DNA of 38,956 nucleotides from Pseudomonadota bacterium (GCA_027624315.1 JAQBXX010000009.1:1-38956), one strand, 5' to 3'; numbered from the stretch's first letter, positions 17,956 through 29,889 are shown. Numbers and translations are program-made. The notes: generated by a model not told the origin, from the letters alone.

Positions 17956-18540
17956 TTAATGCAAGCCCTGAAAATCGCCGTGTGCGACGGGGAGCGCGGC
18001 AGGGGCTGCGTTGCGCATGGCCTCGAAGGCCCAGCGGCTGCCGGTGTCCTGCCACAGATCGAAGGTCTGCAAGAGGGGCGGCGTGGGCGCGGTGCCTTTG
18101 CCGATGACGTGCAGTACGTCCATGAGGGGGACGAAGTCCTGCGACAGGTGGGCATACAACTCCGCCGAGGTGTTGCCCAGCAGCGTGGAAAGCTGGAGAT
18201 AGGCGCAGCGGCCCAGGTCGACGAAATAACTCGCCTTCACGCGCCGCCGCTCGGCCTGCTGCGGAAACAGGCCGGAGAACAGCAGGCACTGGTCGCCCAC
18301 GTCCTTGAGCCGCTCCTGTTGCAGCCGCCCCACTTCGCGCACGCCGTTCAGATATTCCAGCGCGAGCAGCGTATCCGCGATTTCCGGGCGCCGCGTAAAA
18401 CGCATCAGCAGAAACACGAGGTAGCTTTCCAGTTCCTCTACCAGAGGCTGGGCCGCGGCGGTTTCCGCCTCGTTCACCAACTCATACCATTGAGCGGTGG
18501 CTGTGGGGTGGGTGACCAGGGTTGTCCCCAAGGTTGTCAT
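17956..18540 (-). CDS. Conserved-looking protein of unknown function (about 194 aa, predicted alpha-helical)
   Basis: ORF with GGAA SD before ATG 18540; no recognised domain. Confidence 0.7.
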   Translation of the reverse strand: MTTLGTTLVTHPTATAQWYELVNEAETAAAQPLVEELESYLVFLLMRFTRRPEIADTLLALEYLNGVREVGRLQQERLKDVGDQCLLFSGLFPQQAERRRVKASYFVDLGRCAYLQLSTLLGNTSAELYAHLSQDFVPLMDVLHVIGKGTAPTPPLLQTFDLWQDTGSRWAFEAMRNAAPAALPVAHGDFQGLH

Positions 18541-18679
18541 AGGCGATTTCCTGTGTTGTCGCACTTAAAAAGCGGCAGCTTGGCCGTTAACTTGAGCGAG
18601 CAGGAGTCATGCCATCCGCCCGCACATGCCGGAACAGCGCTCTATCAGCTATACTGGGCGCTCCAAATCAGGGACAACA

Positions 18680-19612
<933 letters not shown>

Positions 19613-19673
19613 AAAGGGGGTGGCCGAATGGCCGGGGGATTTTATTCCGATCCGCACTGTTGAAAATAAAATC

Positions 19674-21782
19674 ATGCAAGAAAGTCTGCTCATAGAACTC
19701 CTCACCGAAGAGCTGCCGCCCAAGTCGCTGCTCAAACTTTCACAGGCCTTCTGTAAAGGAATATTTGACGGGCTGAAGGAGCAGGGCTTCGTCGCGGCAG
19801 AGGCGGATTACGCCGCGCTCGTCAGCGAGTTCGCAACGCCACGCCGCCTTGGCGTGCTGGTTAAAGACGTCGCCCACAAGCAATCGGAACGCATCATCGA
19901 GCGCAAAGGCCCGGCGCTGGCCAGCGCCTACGATCAAAACGAAAAGCCCACACCCGCGCTCATCGGCTTCGCCAAATCCTGCGGCGTCGAAATCTCCGCG
20001 CTGCAAAAACAGAGCGACAAAAAAGGCGAATACTTTGTGTTCCGCGCCCAGCAACCCGGCGAGGCGCTGGAAAAGCACTTGGCAACCATCGTCTCAGGCG
20101 TCATTAAAAAACTCCCCGTTGCCAAGCTGATGCGTTGGGGCGACAGTGAAGTGGAGTTTGTGCGCCCGGTGCATGGGCTGATGATGGTGCATGGGAGCAA
20201 GATAGTGTCTGGAGAGGTGATGGGTTTAAAGAGTGGTAACAAAACATCGGGCCATCGCTTCCTTTCCGAGGGCGACATTGTCATTACAGAGGCGGATGAT
20301 TACGAGCGAGTGCTGGGGGCGCAGGGTAAGGTAGTGGTTAAGCACGATGCTCGTCGTGACTCGATATATAATCAGCTTGATGCTGCTGCGCAGGGCTTGG
20401 GTGATTCGGTTACCTGGACCGCAGCCGATAATATCCAGTTGCTGGACGAGGTGGCCAGCCTCGTTGAATCTCCAGTAGTGTATGCCGGTAGTTTCGATGC
20501 GGCGTATCTGGAGGTGCCCCAGGAATGCCTGATTGTCAGCATGCAACAGCATCAGCGTTATTTTCCTCTGAAGCTGGAAGGCAAACTTCTGCCCCATTTT
20601 TTATTCGTCAGTAATAACGAGGCTGACGACCCATCCCACATCATCCACGGCAACGAGCGTGTGCTGCGCGCGCGCCTCAGTGATGCAAAATTCTTTTTTG
20701 AGCAAGATAAAAAAACAAAGCTCAAAGATCGAGTGCCGAAGCTCGCCAATGTGGTGTATCACAACAAACTGGGCAGCCAGTTGCAGCGCGTGGAGCGCAT
20801 CCAGAAGCTTGCCGTGGCCAGCGCCGAGCGATTTAAGGAAATAAATCGCGTGGCTGACATCCAGCAAGTCAAAGACGCCGCTTGGTTATGCAAGGCTGAT
20901 CTGCTTACCGACATGGTGGGCGAGTTTCCTGAGTTGCAGGGCATCATGGGCTATTACTACGCACTCCATGATGGAGAGGAGTTAGGGGTGGCTAATGCGA
21001 TACGCGAGCACTACGATCGTGTGCCGCGCAGCGCCGTAAGTGTGTGCGTGGGGCTGGCGGACAAGCTTGACACACTGGTCGGAATTTACGGTATCGGACT
21101 TATCCCCACCGGTGACAAAGACCCGTTCGGGTTGCGCCGTGCCGCCTTAAGCGTGTTGCGCACGCTGATGGAAAACAATTTATCGCTCAATCTGATGCAG
21201 CTTCTGGAGATCGCCGAGGCGCAGTTCCCGGCGGGTATGATAGCCAAAGACACCGTGCCCAAGTTGTACGAGTTCATGCTGGAGCGCTTGAAGCCGTATC
21301 TGCGTGACCAGGAGTTTGGCGCGGATGAAATAGATGCGGTGTTGAGTTTGCTTCCCACGCGCATGGACTGGATTATTCCCCGCCTCAAGGCGATACAGGA
21401 GTTCCGCAAGCTGCCGGAGGCGGAAAGTCTGGCCGCTGCGAACAAGCGCATCCGCAATATTCTGAAACAGGGCAAAGGCGCCGCGCGTGAGGTACTCGAC
21501 CATGCACTGCTCAAGGAAGAAGCCGAGAAAAATCTCGCGCGTCAGGTGGAGCAACTCGAGGCGCAGGTGGCGCCGATGCTGCACCGCGAAGAATATACGC
21601 AGGCACTCAAACATCTCGCGTCATTGCGCCCTGCCGTGGATACCTTTTTCGATAAGGTAATGGTAATGGTGGAGGATACAGCCCTGCGCGACAACCGGCT
21701 CGCGCTGCTCACCAAGCTGGAGGGTTTGTTCATGGGTGTGGCGGATATTTCCAAGCTGCAATACGGCGGCTCGCAGTCCTGA
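19674..21782 (+). CDS. glyS: Glycyl-tRNA synthetase beta subunit
   Basis: MQESLLIELLTEELPPKSL start; follows glyQ; DKLDTLVGIYGIGLIPTGDKDPFGLRRAA. Confidence 0.96.
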   Translation: MQESLLIELLTEELPPKSLLKLSQAFCKGIFDGLKEQGFVAAEADYAALVSEFATPRRLGVLVKDVAHKQSERIIERKGPALASAYDQNEKPTPALIGFAKSCGVEISALQKQSDKKGEYFVFRAQQPGEALEKHLATIVSGVIKKLPVAKLMRWGDSEVEFVRPVHGLMMVHGSKIVSGEVMGLKSGNKTSGHRFLSEGDIVITEADDYERVLGAQGKVVVKHDARRDSIYNQLDAAAQGLGDSVTWTAADNIQLLDEVASLVESPVVYAGSFDAAYLEVPQECLIVSMQQHQRYFPLKLEGKLLPHFLFVSNNEADDPSHIIHGNERVLRARLSDAKFFFEQDKKTKLKDRVPKLANVVYHNKLGSQLQRVERIQKLAVASAERFKEINRVADIQQVKDAAWLCKADLLTDMVGEFPELQGIMGYYYALHDGEELGVANAIREHYDRVPRSAVSVCVGLADKLDTLVGIYGIGLIPTGDKDPFGLRRAALSVLRTLMENNLSLNLMQLLEIAEAQFPAGMIAKDTVPKLYEFMLERLKPYLRDQEFGADEIDAVLSLLPTRMDWIIPRLKAIQEFRKLPEAESLAAANKRIRNILKQGKGAAREVLDHALLKEEAEKNLARQVEQLEAQVAPMLHREEYTQALKHLASLRPAVDTFFDKVMVMVEDTALRDNRLALLTKLEGLFMGVADISKLQYGGSQS

Positions 21783-21787
21783 ATCAC

Positions 21788-22327
21788 TTGAAGCTCATCA
21801 TCCTCGACCGCGACGGAGTCATTAACCATGACTCCGACGATTACATCAAATCGCCCGATGAATGGGTGCCTATCCCCGGAAGTCTGGAGGCCATCACGAG
21901 TTTGAAGCGCGCAGGCTACACCGTGGTGGTGGCCACCAATCAGTCCGGTGTCGGGCGCGGGTTATTCGATCTCTACACCTTGCAGCAAATACACGCAAAA
22001 ATGCAGCAGGAAGTTGCGCGTGCCGGTGGCAAAATAGATGGGATTTTTTTCTGCCCGCATACGCCGGATGATCACTGCGATTGCCGCAAGCCCAAGCCCG
22101 GTTTGTTACTGGATATCGCAAAAAAGTTTAACTGCGATTTAATGGATGTTCCCGCCGTGGGTGACTCGCTGCGCGATATCGAGTCTGCGCAGACGGTCGG
22201 TGCGCGGCCGGTGCTGGTGCGTACCGGCAAGGGTGAGGCGGTGGTGAAGAGCGGCAAGCTACCTGCCGGGGTCGCAGTATATGCTGATCTCGCGGCCTTT
22301 GTGGATGCGCTGTTAGCGAGGCGCTGA
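21788..22327 (+). CDS. gmhB: D-glycero-beta-D-manno-heptose-1,7-bisphosphate 7-phosphatase
   Basis: LIILDRDGVINHDSDDYIKSPDEW; CPHTPDDHCDCRKPKPG Zn site; TTG start. Confidence 0.94.
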   Translation: MKLIILDRDGVINHDSDDYIKSPDEWVPIPGSLEAITSLKRAGYTVVVATNQSGVGRGLFDLYTLQQIHAKMQQEVARAGGKIDGIFFCPHTPDDHCDCRKPKPGLLLDIAKKFNCDLMDVPAVGDSLRDIESAQTVGARPVLVRTGKGEAVVKSGKLPAGVAVYADLAAFVDALLARR

Positions 22328-23043
22328 TGCAGTTTCTGCGTGCTCTGCTGTTTGCCATCTGTCAGGTGATCTCCACGCTGATATTCGCGCCGCTCAGCGT
22401 GCTCACCGGCCTGTTGCCGTACCGCATGCGCTACCGCTTCATTACGCAATGGAACCGTTTCAATCTGTGGTGTGTGGAGAAGGTCTGCGGTCTGCGTTAC
22501 GAAGTGACTGGCCGCGAGCATATTCCACCCGGCCCCTGTGTGATTCTATGCAAGCACCAGTCGGCTTGGGAGACGTATGCGCTGCCCTGCATTTTTCCGC
22601 AAATGCTGGCCTGGGTGTGCAAGCGTGAATTATTGTGGATACCGTTTTTCGGCTGGGGTTTCGCCATGCTGCGGCCGATCGCCATTGACCGCAACGCGGG
22701 GCGCAAGGCGCTGGAGCAACTCGTCACACAAGGCATAGCTCGACTCCAGCGCGGACGCTCGGTGGTGATTTTTCCGGAGGGCACGCGCGTTGCGCCCGGT
22801 GAAAAACGGCGCTATGCAATCGGCGGCGCGATGCTGGCCGAGCGTTCCGGCTATCCGGTGCTGCCCATTGCGCACAACGCGGGTGTATTCTGGCCCAAGC
22901 GCGGCTTTATCAAACGTCCTGGCACGATACATTTAGTGATTGGGCCAGTGATCGAGAGCAAGGGCCGGAGCGCCGCCGAAATTAACGCGCTGGCGGAGGC
23001 TTGGATTGAATCCGCCATGGCGCGGTTACCCGTGACGGGGTGA
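22327..23043 (+). CDS. plsC: 1-acyl-sn-glycerol-3-phosphate acyltransferase
   Basis: CKHQSAWET (HX4D-like variant with HQSAWE), FPEGTR motif. Confidence 0.92.
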   Translation: MQFLRALLFAICQVISTLIFAPLSVLTGLLPYRMRYRFITQWNRFNLWCVEKVCGLRYEVTGREHIPPGPCVILCKHQSAWETYALPCIFPQMLAWVCKRELLWIPFFGWGFAMLRPIAIDRNAGRKALEQLVTQGIARLQRGRSVVIFPEGTRVAPGEKRRYAIGGAMLAERSGYPVLPIAHNAGVFWPKRGFIKRPGTIHLVIGPVIESKGRSAAEINALAEAWIESAMARLPVTG

Positions 23044-23166
23044 GGCGGGATGCAGTGATGTGTAGTTTGAGGGCCGTGATGAAGAAATGAAAGCGGCGCA
23101 CAGAAGTGGTCTGAGCTTGTATCGGTGGGTATTTAGCCCAAGATACTGTGCCTAGGCTGCGCGCGT

Positions 23167-23317
23167 CTATACATAGCGCCCTAAATCTACTGCGCGTCTT
23201 TGATGCGGGTGCGTGCGGTGCTCGGAATCCTCATGTACTGATATGTACACTCCGGTTCCTGCGCTCCGCCACCCCCGCCTGAAAGCCGCTCGCTACGATT
23301 TATGTCGCTATGTATAG
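23167..23317. repeat. 151-bp MITE-like long imperfect inverted repeat with perfect 12-bp termini
   Basis: CTATACATAGCG (23167-23178) / CGCTATGTATAG (23306-23317); arms continue to match inward (CCCTAAATC-TACTG.. vs ACATAAATCGTAGCG..). Confidence 0.8.
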
Positions 23318-23333
23318 CAAAGGGATTTGCGAA

Positions 23334-23660
23334 TTATTTCTTGCCGTAGGCGCTGTCATGGTCGGGTGAGATGGTCAACAATCGCAAGAAATCCTGTTGG
23401 CGATAAGCCGTCGCTCTCCTTGATCGGGTAATCCTCAAGGAGTAGATAGCATCGATTCCTTGCGGAGGCTTGACGCTTACAATCTTTTCCCACTTCAACC
23501 CCGGATCCCGATACAACTGATTCCAGGCCAGCTTGCGCAGCTTGTTGAACGTATCCAGAATGGCATTACGTTCCTGCTTTTCCAGGGCAAGCAAATTGTC
23601 CTGAAAGACAGGGTTGTTCAGGTCGAGCCTGACCAACGTATCCGTACTCGCCTTAGCCAC
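23334..23660 (-). CDS. Probable RelE/ParE-like toxin
   Basis: Small protein ending YSLRITRSRRATAYRQQDFLRLLTISPDHDSAYGKK; overlaps upstream antitoxin-like ORF. Confidence 0.65.
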   Translation of the reverse strand: MAKASTDTLVRLDLNNPVFQDNLLALEKQERNAILDTFNKLRKLAWNQLYRDPGLKWEKIVSVKPPQGIDAIYSLRITRSRRATAYRQQDFLRLLTISPDHDSAYGKK

Positions 23661-23928
23661 GAGCCAGCTTCTTGATAACAGTGTCTACGGCCGAATCGCC
23701 GGGCTCGTTGTTTTGCGCCCAAGCCAGTGCTTTCTGCAAAGCTGCCGCAGCCTTGGGTTGATGCAGCCAGCTTTCATTGTCGGGCAGCACCGTTGCGGTA
23801 CGCACTAGCCAGACACCCGGCTCCTGCTCTTCAACCAATACCTGCCGACCGGCAAATTGCTTGCCGAGGGAAATCTGGCCATTGGTGCCGACAACCTTGA
23901 CGCTGGATGCATTGGAGACCGTTGCCAT
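23653..23928 (-). CDS. Probable AbrB/SpoVT-like antitoxin
   Basis: SSVKVVGTNGQISLGKQFAGRQVLVEEQEPGVWLVR; GGAGG SD; 8-nt overlap with toxin ORF. Confidence 0.6.
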   Translation of the reverse strand: MATVSNASSVKVVGTNGQISLGKQFAGRQVLVEEQEPGVWLVRTATVLPDNESWLHQPKAAAALQKALAWAQNNEPGDSAVDTVIKKLARG

Positions 23929-24015
23929 GGCTTACCTCCGTGTTAGTAATATAGGATTGCACTATAGCACCAAAACAGGGCATGGCCAAAAGCATCGTCC
24001 TGACAACCTTCCGTA

Positions 24016-25083
24016 TCAGGCTGTAAAGCCCAGCGGCCAGCGCGCGCGCACGTCGAAGGCAAGTTGATCGAGTTGTATCCCCGCTACATAGCGCCGGTAA
24101 CCTGCGTAGGCGATCATGGCCGCGTTGTCGGTGCAGAATTCCAGGCGCGGGTAAGACACCTTCACATTGCCGATCTCGGCAAAACGTTCACGCAGGCGCT
24201 GGTTCGCGCTCACGCCGCCTGAGACTACAAGCCGCATGAGGCTGGTGGCGCGCAAGGCGCGCTCACATTTGATGGCGAGCGTATCCACCACTGCTTCCTG
24301 AAACGCGCAGGCGATGTCGGCGCGGGTTTGTGTGCTGGTCGCTCCCGGCATCCTGCCTCCCGCGACACTAGCACGTCCCTGTGCGTCGCCATCATCGTGG
24401 GTGCGCAGTGTGGTGAGGGCGTGGGTCTTGAGTCCGCTGAAGCTGAAGTCGAGGCCAGTGCGGGCGGTCATCGGGCGCGGGAAATCAAAGCGGGCAGGGT
24501 TGCCCTGGCGCGCGAGGCGCTCCAGCGCGGGGCCGCCGGGGTAGTCGAGGCCGAGCAGTTTGGCGGTCTTGTCGAAGGCCTCGCCTGCGGCGTCGTCCAG
24601 CGATTCGCCGAGCAGGCGGTAGCGCCCCACACCGCTCACCTCGACCAGCAGCGTGTGTCCGCCTGACACCAGCAGTGCGACAAACGGAAACGCGGGCGGA
24701 TCGGGTTCGAGCAGGGGGGCGAGCAGGTGGGCCTCCATGTGGTGCACCGGCAGGGCCGGCACGCCCCAGGCCCAGGCGAGGCTGTGGCCGACGGCGGCCC
24801 CGACCAAGAGCGCTCCGACCAGACCGGGGCCTGCGGTGTAGGCTACGGCGGTGATGTCCTGCGGGCGGCAGCCCGCCTCGGCCAGCACGCGGCGGATCAG
24901 CGGCAGGGTCTTCTGGATGTGGTCGCGCGAGGCCAGCTCCGGCACCACGCCGCCGTACTCGGCGTGCAGCGCGACCTGGCTGTGCAGGGCGTGCGCCAGC
25001 AGGCCGCGCTCGGCGTCATAGACGGCGGCGGCGGTCTCATCACACGAGGTTTCAATGCCTAGGATACGAATGGGGATGCGCAT
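24016..25083 (-). CDS. tsaD: tRNA N6-adenosine threonylcarbamoyltransferase, with internal insertion
   Basis: [45 protein letters not shown] motifs. Confidence 0.96.
   Translation of the reverse strand: MRIPIRILGIETSCDETAAAVYDAERGLLAHALHSQVALHAEYGGVVPELASRDHIQKTLPLIRRVLAEAGCRPQDITAVAYTAGPGLVGALLVGAAVGHSLAWAWGVPALPVHHMEAHLLAPLLEPDPPAFPFVALLVSGGHTLLVEVSGVGRYRLLGESLDDAAGEAFDKTAKLLGLDYPGGPALERLARQGNPARFDFPRPMTARTGLDFSFSGLKTHALTTLRTHDDGDAQGRASVAGGRMPGATSTQTRADIACAFQEAVVDTLAIKCERALRATSLMRLVVSGGVSANQRLRERFAEIGNVKVSYPRLEFCTDNAAMIAYAGYRRYVAGIQLDQLAFDVRARWPLGFTA
24328..24378. repeat. 51-bp palindromic in-frame insertion in tsaD
   Basis: Encodes [17 protein letters not shown] between GDAQ and TRADIA; GTGCT..GTCGC / GCGAC..AGCAC and GGCA-tcc-TGCC nested hairpins. 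Confidence 0.65.
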
Positions 25084-25184
25084 GGGGCAGGGTGCGGTGG
25101 GTTTTGCAATTGTGTGGGCAAGCCGGTATCATGCCATGTTTACCATTCTCCACTCTTAAATAACTGACAACCGACAGGATATTC

Positions 25185-25454
25185 ATGCCGTCCGTACGAA
25201 TTAAGGAAAATGAGCCGTTTGAGATCGCGCTGCGCCGTTTCAAGCGCACCTGCGAGAAGGCCGGTGTACTGACCGAGTCGCGCCGCCGCGAGTTCTACGA
25301 GAAGCCGACCTCCATCCGCAAGCGCAAGGCCGCTGCCGCCGTCAAGCGGCAGGAGAAAAAGACCCTGCGTGGCAGTCTCGCCGCACGCGCCTTGCTGCTG
25401 CGCCCCGGCGCGGCCGAGAAGCTCGAGCGCCGTCCGCGCTCACATTCCTACTAG
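25185..25454 (+). CDS. rpsU: 30S ribosomal protein S21 with atypical extended C-terminus (89 aa)
   Basis: [52 protein letters not shown]. Confidence 0.93.
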   Translation: MPSVRIKENEPFEIALRRFKRTCEKAGVLTESRRREFYEKPTSIRKRKAAAAVKRQEKKTLRGSLAARALLLRPGAAEKLERRPRSHSY

Positions 25455-25495
25455 TCGATGTCCTGGCGACGCCCCGGCGTCTGACGCCCTCAGCC

Positions 25496-26023
25496 GTGGC
25501 TGACTCCCCGCTCAAGCTGCGTGTCAGCGAAGACATGAAGTCTGCGCTGCGCGCGGGGGAGAAGCAGCGCCTCGGCATCATCCGTCTCATCCTTGCGGCC
25601 ATCAAGCAGCGCGAGGTGGACGACCGTTCCGCCGGGAGCGGAACGGGACACCCGCAGGGTGCCCAAGGGGGGCGCGCCATGGAAGGTGCGCCTCAACGCA
25701 TCGCCCTCGACGACGGCCAGGTGCTCGCGGTGCTGGAGAAGATGCAGAAGCAGCGGCGCGAGTCGGTGAGCCAGTACGAGGCGGCGGGGCGCCAGGATCT
25801 GGCCGATCAGGAACATTTCGAGATCGGCGTGGTGCAGGGGTACATGCCAGCGCCGCTGGACGAGGCCGAGATTGACGCCCTGATCGCTACTGCCATCGCC
25901 GAAACCGGCGCCCAGACCGCGAAGGACATGGGCAAGGTCATCAGTGCGCTCAGGCTCAAGGTGCAGGGCCGTGCCGACATGGGCAAGCTCAGCGCCAAGG
26001 TAAAAGCCAAACTGGGCGGCTAG
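25496..26023 (+). CDS. yqeY: GatB/YqeY domain protein, with internal insertion
   Basis: DMKSALRAGEKQRLGIIRLILAAIKQREVDDR ... IALDDGQVLAVLEKMQKQRRESVSQYEAAGRQDLADQEHFEIGVVQGYMPAPL; GTG start. Confidence 0.92.
   Translation: MADSPLKLRVSEDMKSALRAGEKQRLGIIRLILAAIKQREVDDRSAGSGTGHPQGAQGGRAMEGAPQRIALDDGQVLAVLEKMQKQRRESVSQYEAAGRQDLADQEHFEIGVVQGYMPAPLDEAEIDALIATAIAETGAQTAKDMGKVISALRLKVQGRADMGKLSAKVKAKLGG
25628..25699. repeat. 72-bp triple-hairpin palindromic in-frame insertion in yqeY
   Basis: CCGTTCCGC/GCGGAACGG (25624-25632/25638-25646), CACCC/GGGTG (25649-25653/25657-25661), GGCGCGCC/GGTGCGCC (25671-25678/25685-25692). Confidence 0.75.
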
Positions 26024-26107
26024 CCCTAAAAACGAGTTAAAATTTCAAGGCAAGGAATCTTGCTGGATTCACTGGTAACTTGAAACTTGTAACTTGATAC
26101 TGATGTT

Positions 26108-27865
26108 ATGGCAGGCCGTATCCCCCAGCAGTTTATTGATGAACTATTAACCCGCGTGGATATCGTCGAGGTGATCGACGCGCGCGTGCCGCTGCGCAAG
26201 GCCGGGCGGGAATACACCGCCTGCTGCCCGTTCCACGACGAAAAAACCCCCTCCTTCACCGTCAGCCCCACCAAGCAGTTTTATCACTGCTTCGGTTGCG
26301 GCGCGCACGGCACCGCGCTCGGTTTTTTGATCGACTACGAACACCTCGATTTCATCGACGCGGTGAATGATCTGGCCGCGCGAGTGGGCATGGAGGTGCC
26401 GCGTACGCAACAGGACGCCACACCGGCGCAGGCCGGGGCGGATTTATACGGCGCGCTGGAGCAGGCAGCGGCCTGGTACCGGCGCCAGTTACGCGAGCAC
26501 CCCGAGGCCGCGCGCGCGGTGGAGTACCTCAAGGTGCGTGGGCTGACCGGCGAGACCGCGGCGGAGTACGGCGTCGGCTATGCGCCGCCCGGTTGGGACA
26601 ACCTCAAGCGCGCCCTGGACGCGGAGGAAGCGGCGTTCGTCCAGGCCGGTCTGCTGATCAAAAAGGACGAGGGCGGCACCTATGACCGCTTTCGCAACCG
26701 CATCATGTTTCCCATCCACGACGGCCGCGGACGCGTGATCGGGTTCGGCGGGCGCGTGATCGACGCCGCCGACACCCCCAAGTACCTCAATTCGCCGGAA
26801 TCCGTGTTATTCCACAAAGGGCGCGAACTGTACGGCCTGTACCAGGCGCGCAAGGCGGTGCGCAAGCTGGAGCGCCTGCTGGTGGTCGAGGGCTATATGG
26901 ACGTGGTGATGCTGGCCCAGCACGGCATCCACAATGCGGTCGCCACGCTCGGCACCGCGACCACCCACGAGCATCTGGAACGGCTGTTCCGCGTGGTGCC
27001 GGAGGTGGTGTTTTGCTTCGACGGCGACCGCGCCGGACGCGAGGCGGCCTGGCGTGCACTCACCAACAGTCTGCCGCTGATGCGCGATGGCCGCCAGATC
27101 GGCTTTCTGTTTCTGCCCGAGGGCGAAGACCCGGACAGCCTGGTGCAGAAGGAAGGGCGCGAGGGCTTTATGGCGCGCGCCGCAAAGCCGGTGCCGTTAT
27201 CGGAATTCTTTTATGAAGGTTTAATGGCCGAGGCCGATATAAGTACGATGGATGGCCGCGCGCGATTGGTGGAACTTGCGCGCCCGCTGTTGTCCAAGTT
27301 AGCGGAAGGCGCCTTCCGTCACATGATGGTGGTGCGGCTTGCGGAACTGGTGCGCATCGATGTGCAGCACATGGTGCGCATGTTGTCACAAGGGGCCAAG
27401 GCGCCGCTCACGCATGGCGGGCCTGAACGGCGCGGGCGTGCGCCTGCCGCACCGACTCCCATGTCGCAGGCGCGGCTGGTGATTGCGCTGCTCCTGCATC
27501 GGCCCAGCCTCGCGCTGGAGGCGGGCGACCCGCAGCGCTTTGCAGGTCTGGAGGTGGCGGGCGCGGAATTGTTGCGCGAGCTGCTGGAGTTGGTGCAGGC
27601 GCGGCCGCATTTAGGCACGGCGGCGCTGCTCGAACACTGGCGCGATGATAGTAAGCGGTGCCGTCAGTTGATGAAGCTGGCAGAGTGGCGGCATCCGGTG
27701 CCGGAAGAAGGCATCGAGGCCGAGTTTCGCGTCGCGCTGGAGCGTTTGTACGCGGAAGGACTGGAGCGGCGCAAGGAGCGCCTGATTGACAAGTCACTCC
27801 AGGGCCCGCTGAGTGCCGAGGAAATGCGGGAAATGTCGACCTTATTCCCCACCGTCTCGCGTTGA
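26108..27865 (+). CDS. dnaG: DNA primase
   Basis: CPFHDEKTPSFTVSPTKQFYHCFGCGAHG zinc finger; VVEGYMDVVMLAQHG toprim. Confidence 0.97.
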   Translation: MAGRIPQQFIDELLTRVDIVEVIDARVPLRKAGREYTACCPFHDEKTPSFTVSPTKQFYHCFGCGAHGTALGFLIDYEHLDFIDAVNDLAARVGMEVPRTQQDATPAQAGADLYGALEQAAAWYRRQLREHPEAARAVEYLKVRGLTGETAAEYGVGYAPPGWDNLKRALDAEEAAFVQAGLLIKKDEGGTYDRFRNRIMFPIHDGRGRVIGFGGRVIDAADTPKYLNSPESVLFHKGRELYGLYQARKAVRKLERLLVVEGYMDVVMLAQHGIHNAVATLGTATTHEHLERLFRVVPEVVFCFDGDRAGREAAWRALTNSLPLMRDGRQIGFLFLPEGEDPDSLVQKEGREGFMARAAKPVPLSEFFYEGLMAEADISTMDGRARLVELARPLLSKLAEGAFRHMMVVRLAELVRIDVQHMVRMLSQGAKAPLTHGGPERRGRAPAAPTPMSQARLVIALLLHRPSLALEAGDPQRFAGLEVAGAELLRELLELVQARPHLGTAALLEHWRDDSKRCRQLMKLAEWRHPVPEEGIEAEFRVALERLYAEGLERRKERLIDKSLQGPLSAEEMREMSTLFPTVSR

Positions 27866-27953
27866 GCGGGCAGAACGAGGCGCAGATCCCTGATCTCAGG
27901 GGGCCGTCTGTTGTATAATAACCCATTAATTTAATTAGAGTCGTCAAGACAGC

Positions 27954-29795
<1,842 letters not shown>

Positions 29796-29805
29796 AAGGC
29801 AGGGA

Positions 29806-29889
29806 AAAGAGAAAAGATACAAGAGAAAAACAAAAACAAGATAACGACCCACTTGTCTCTTTTCTCTTTTCTCTTTGCTCTTTTCTCTG
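29806..29889 (+). terminator. Polypurine/polypyrimidine imperfect inverted repeat, probable rpoD terminator
   Basis: aaaagagaaaagatacaagagaaaaa ... cttgtctcttttctcttttctctttgctcttttctctg between the rpoD stop and the tRNA. Confidence 0.55.
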
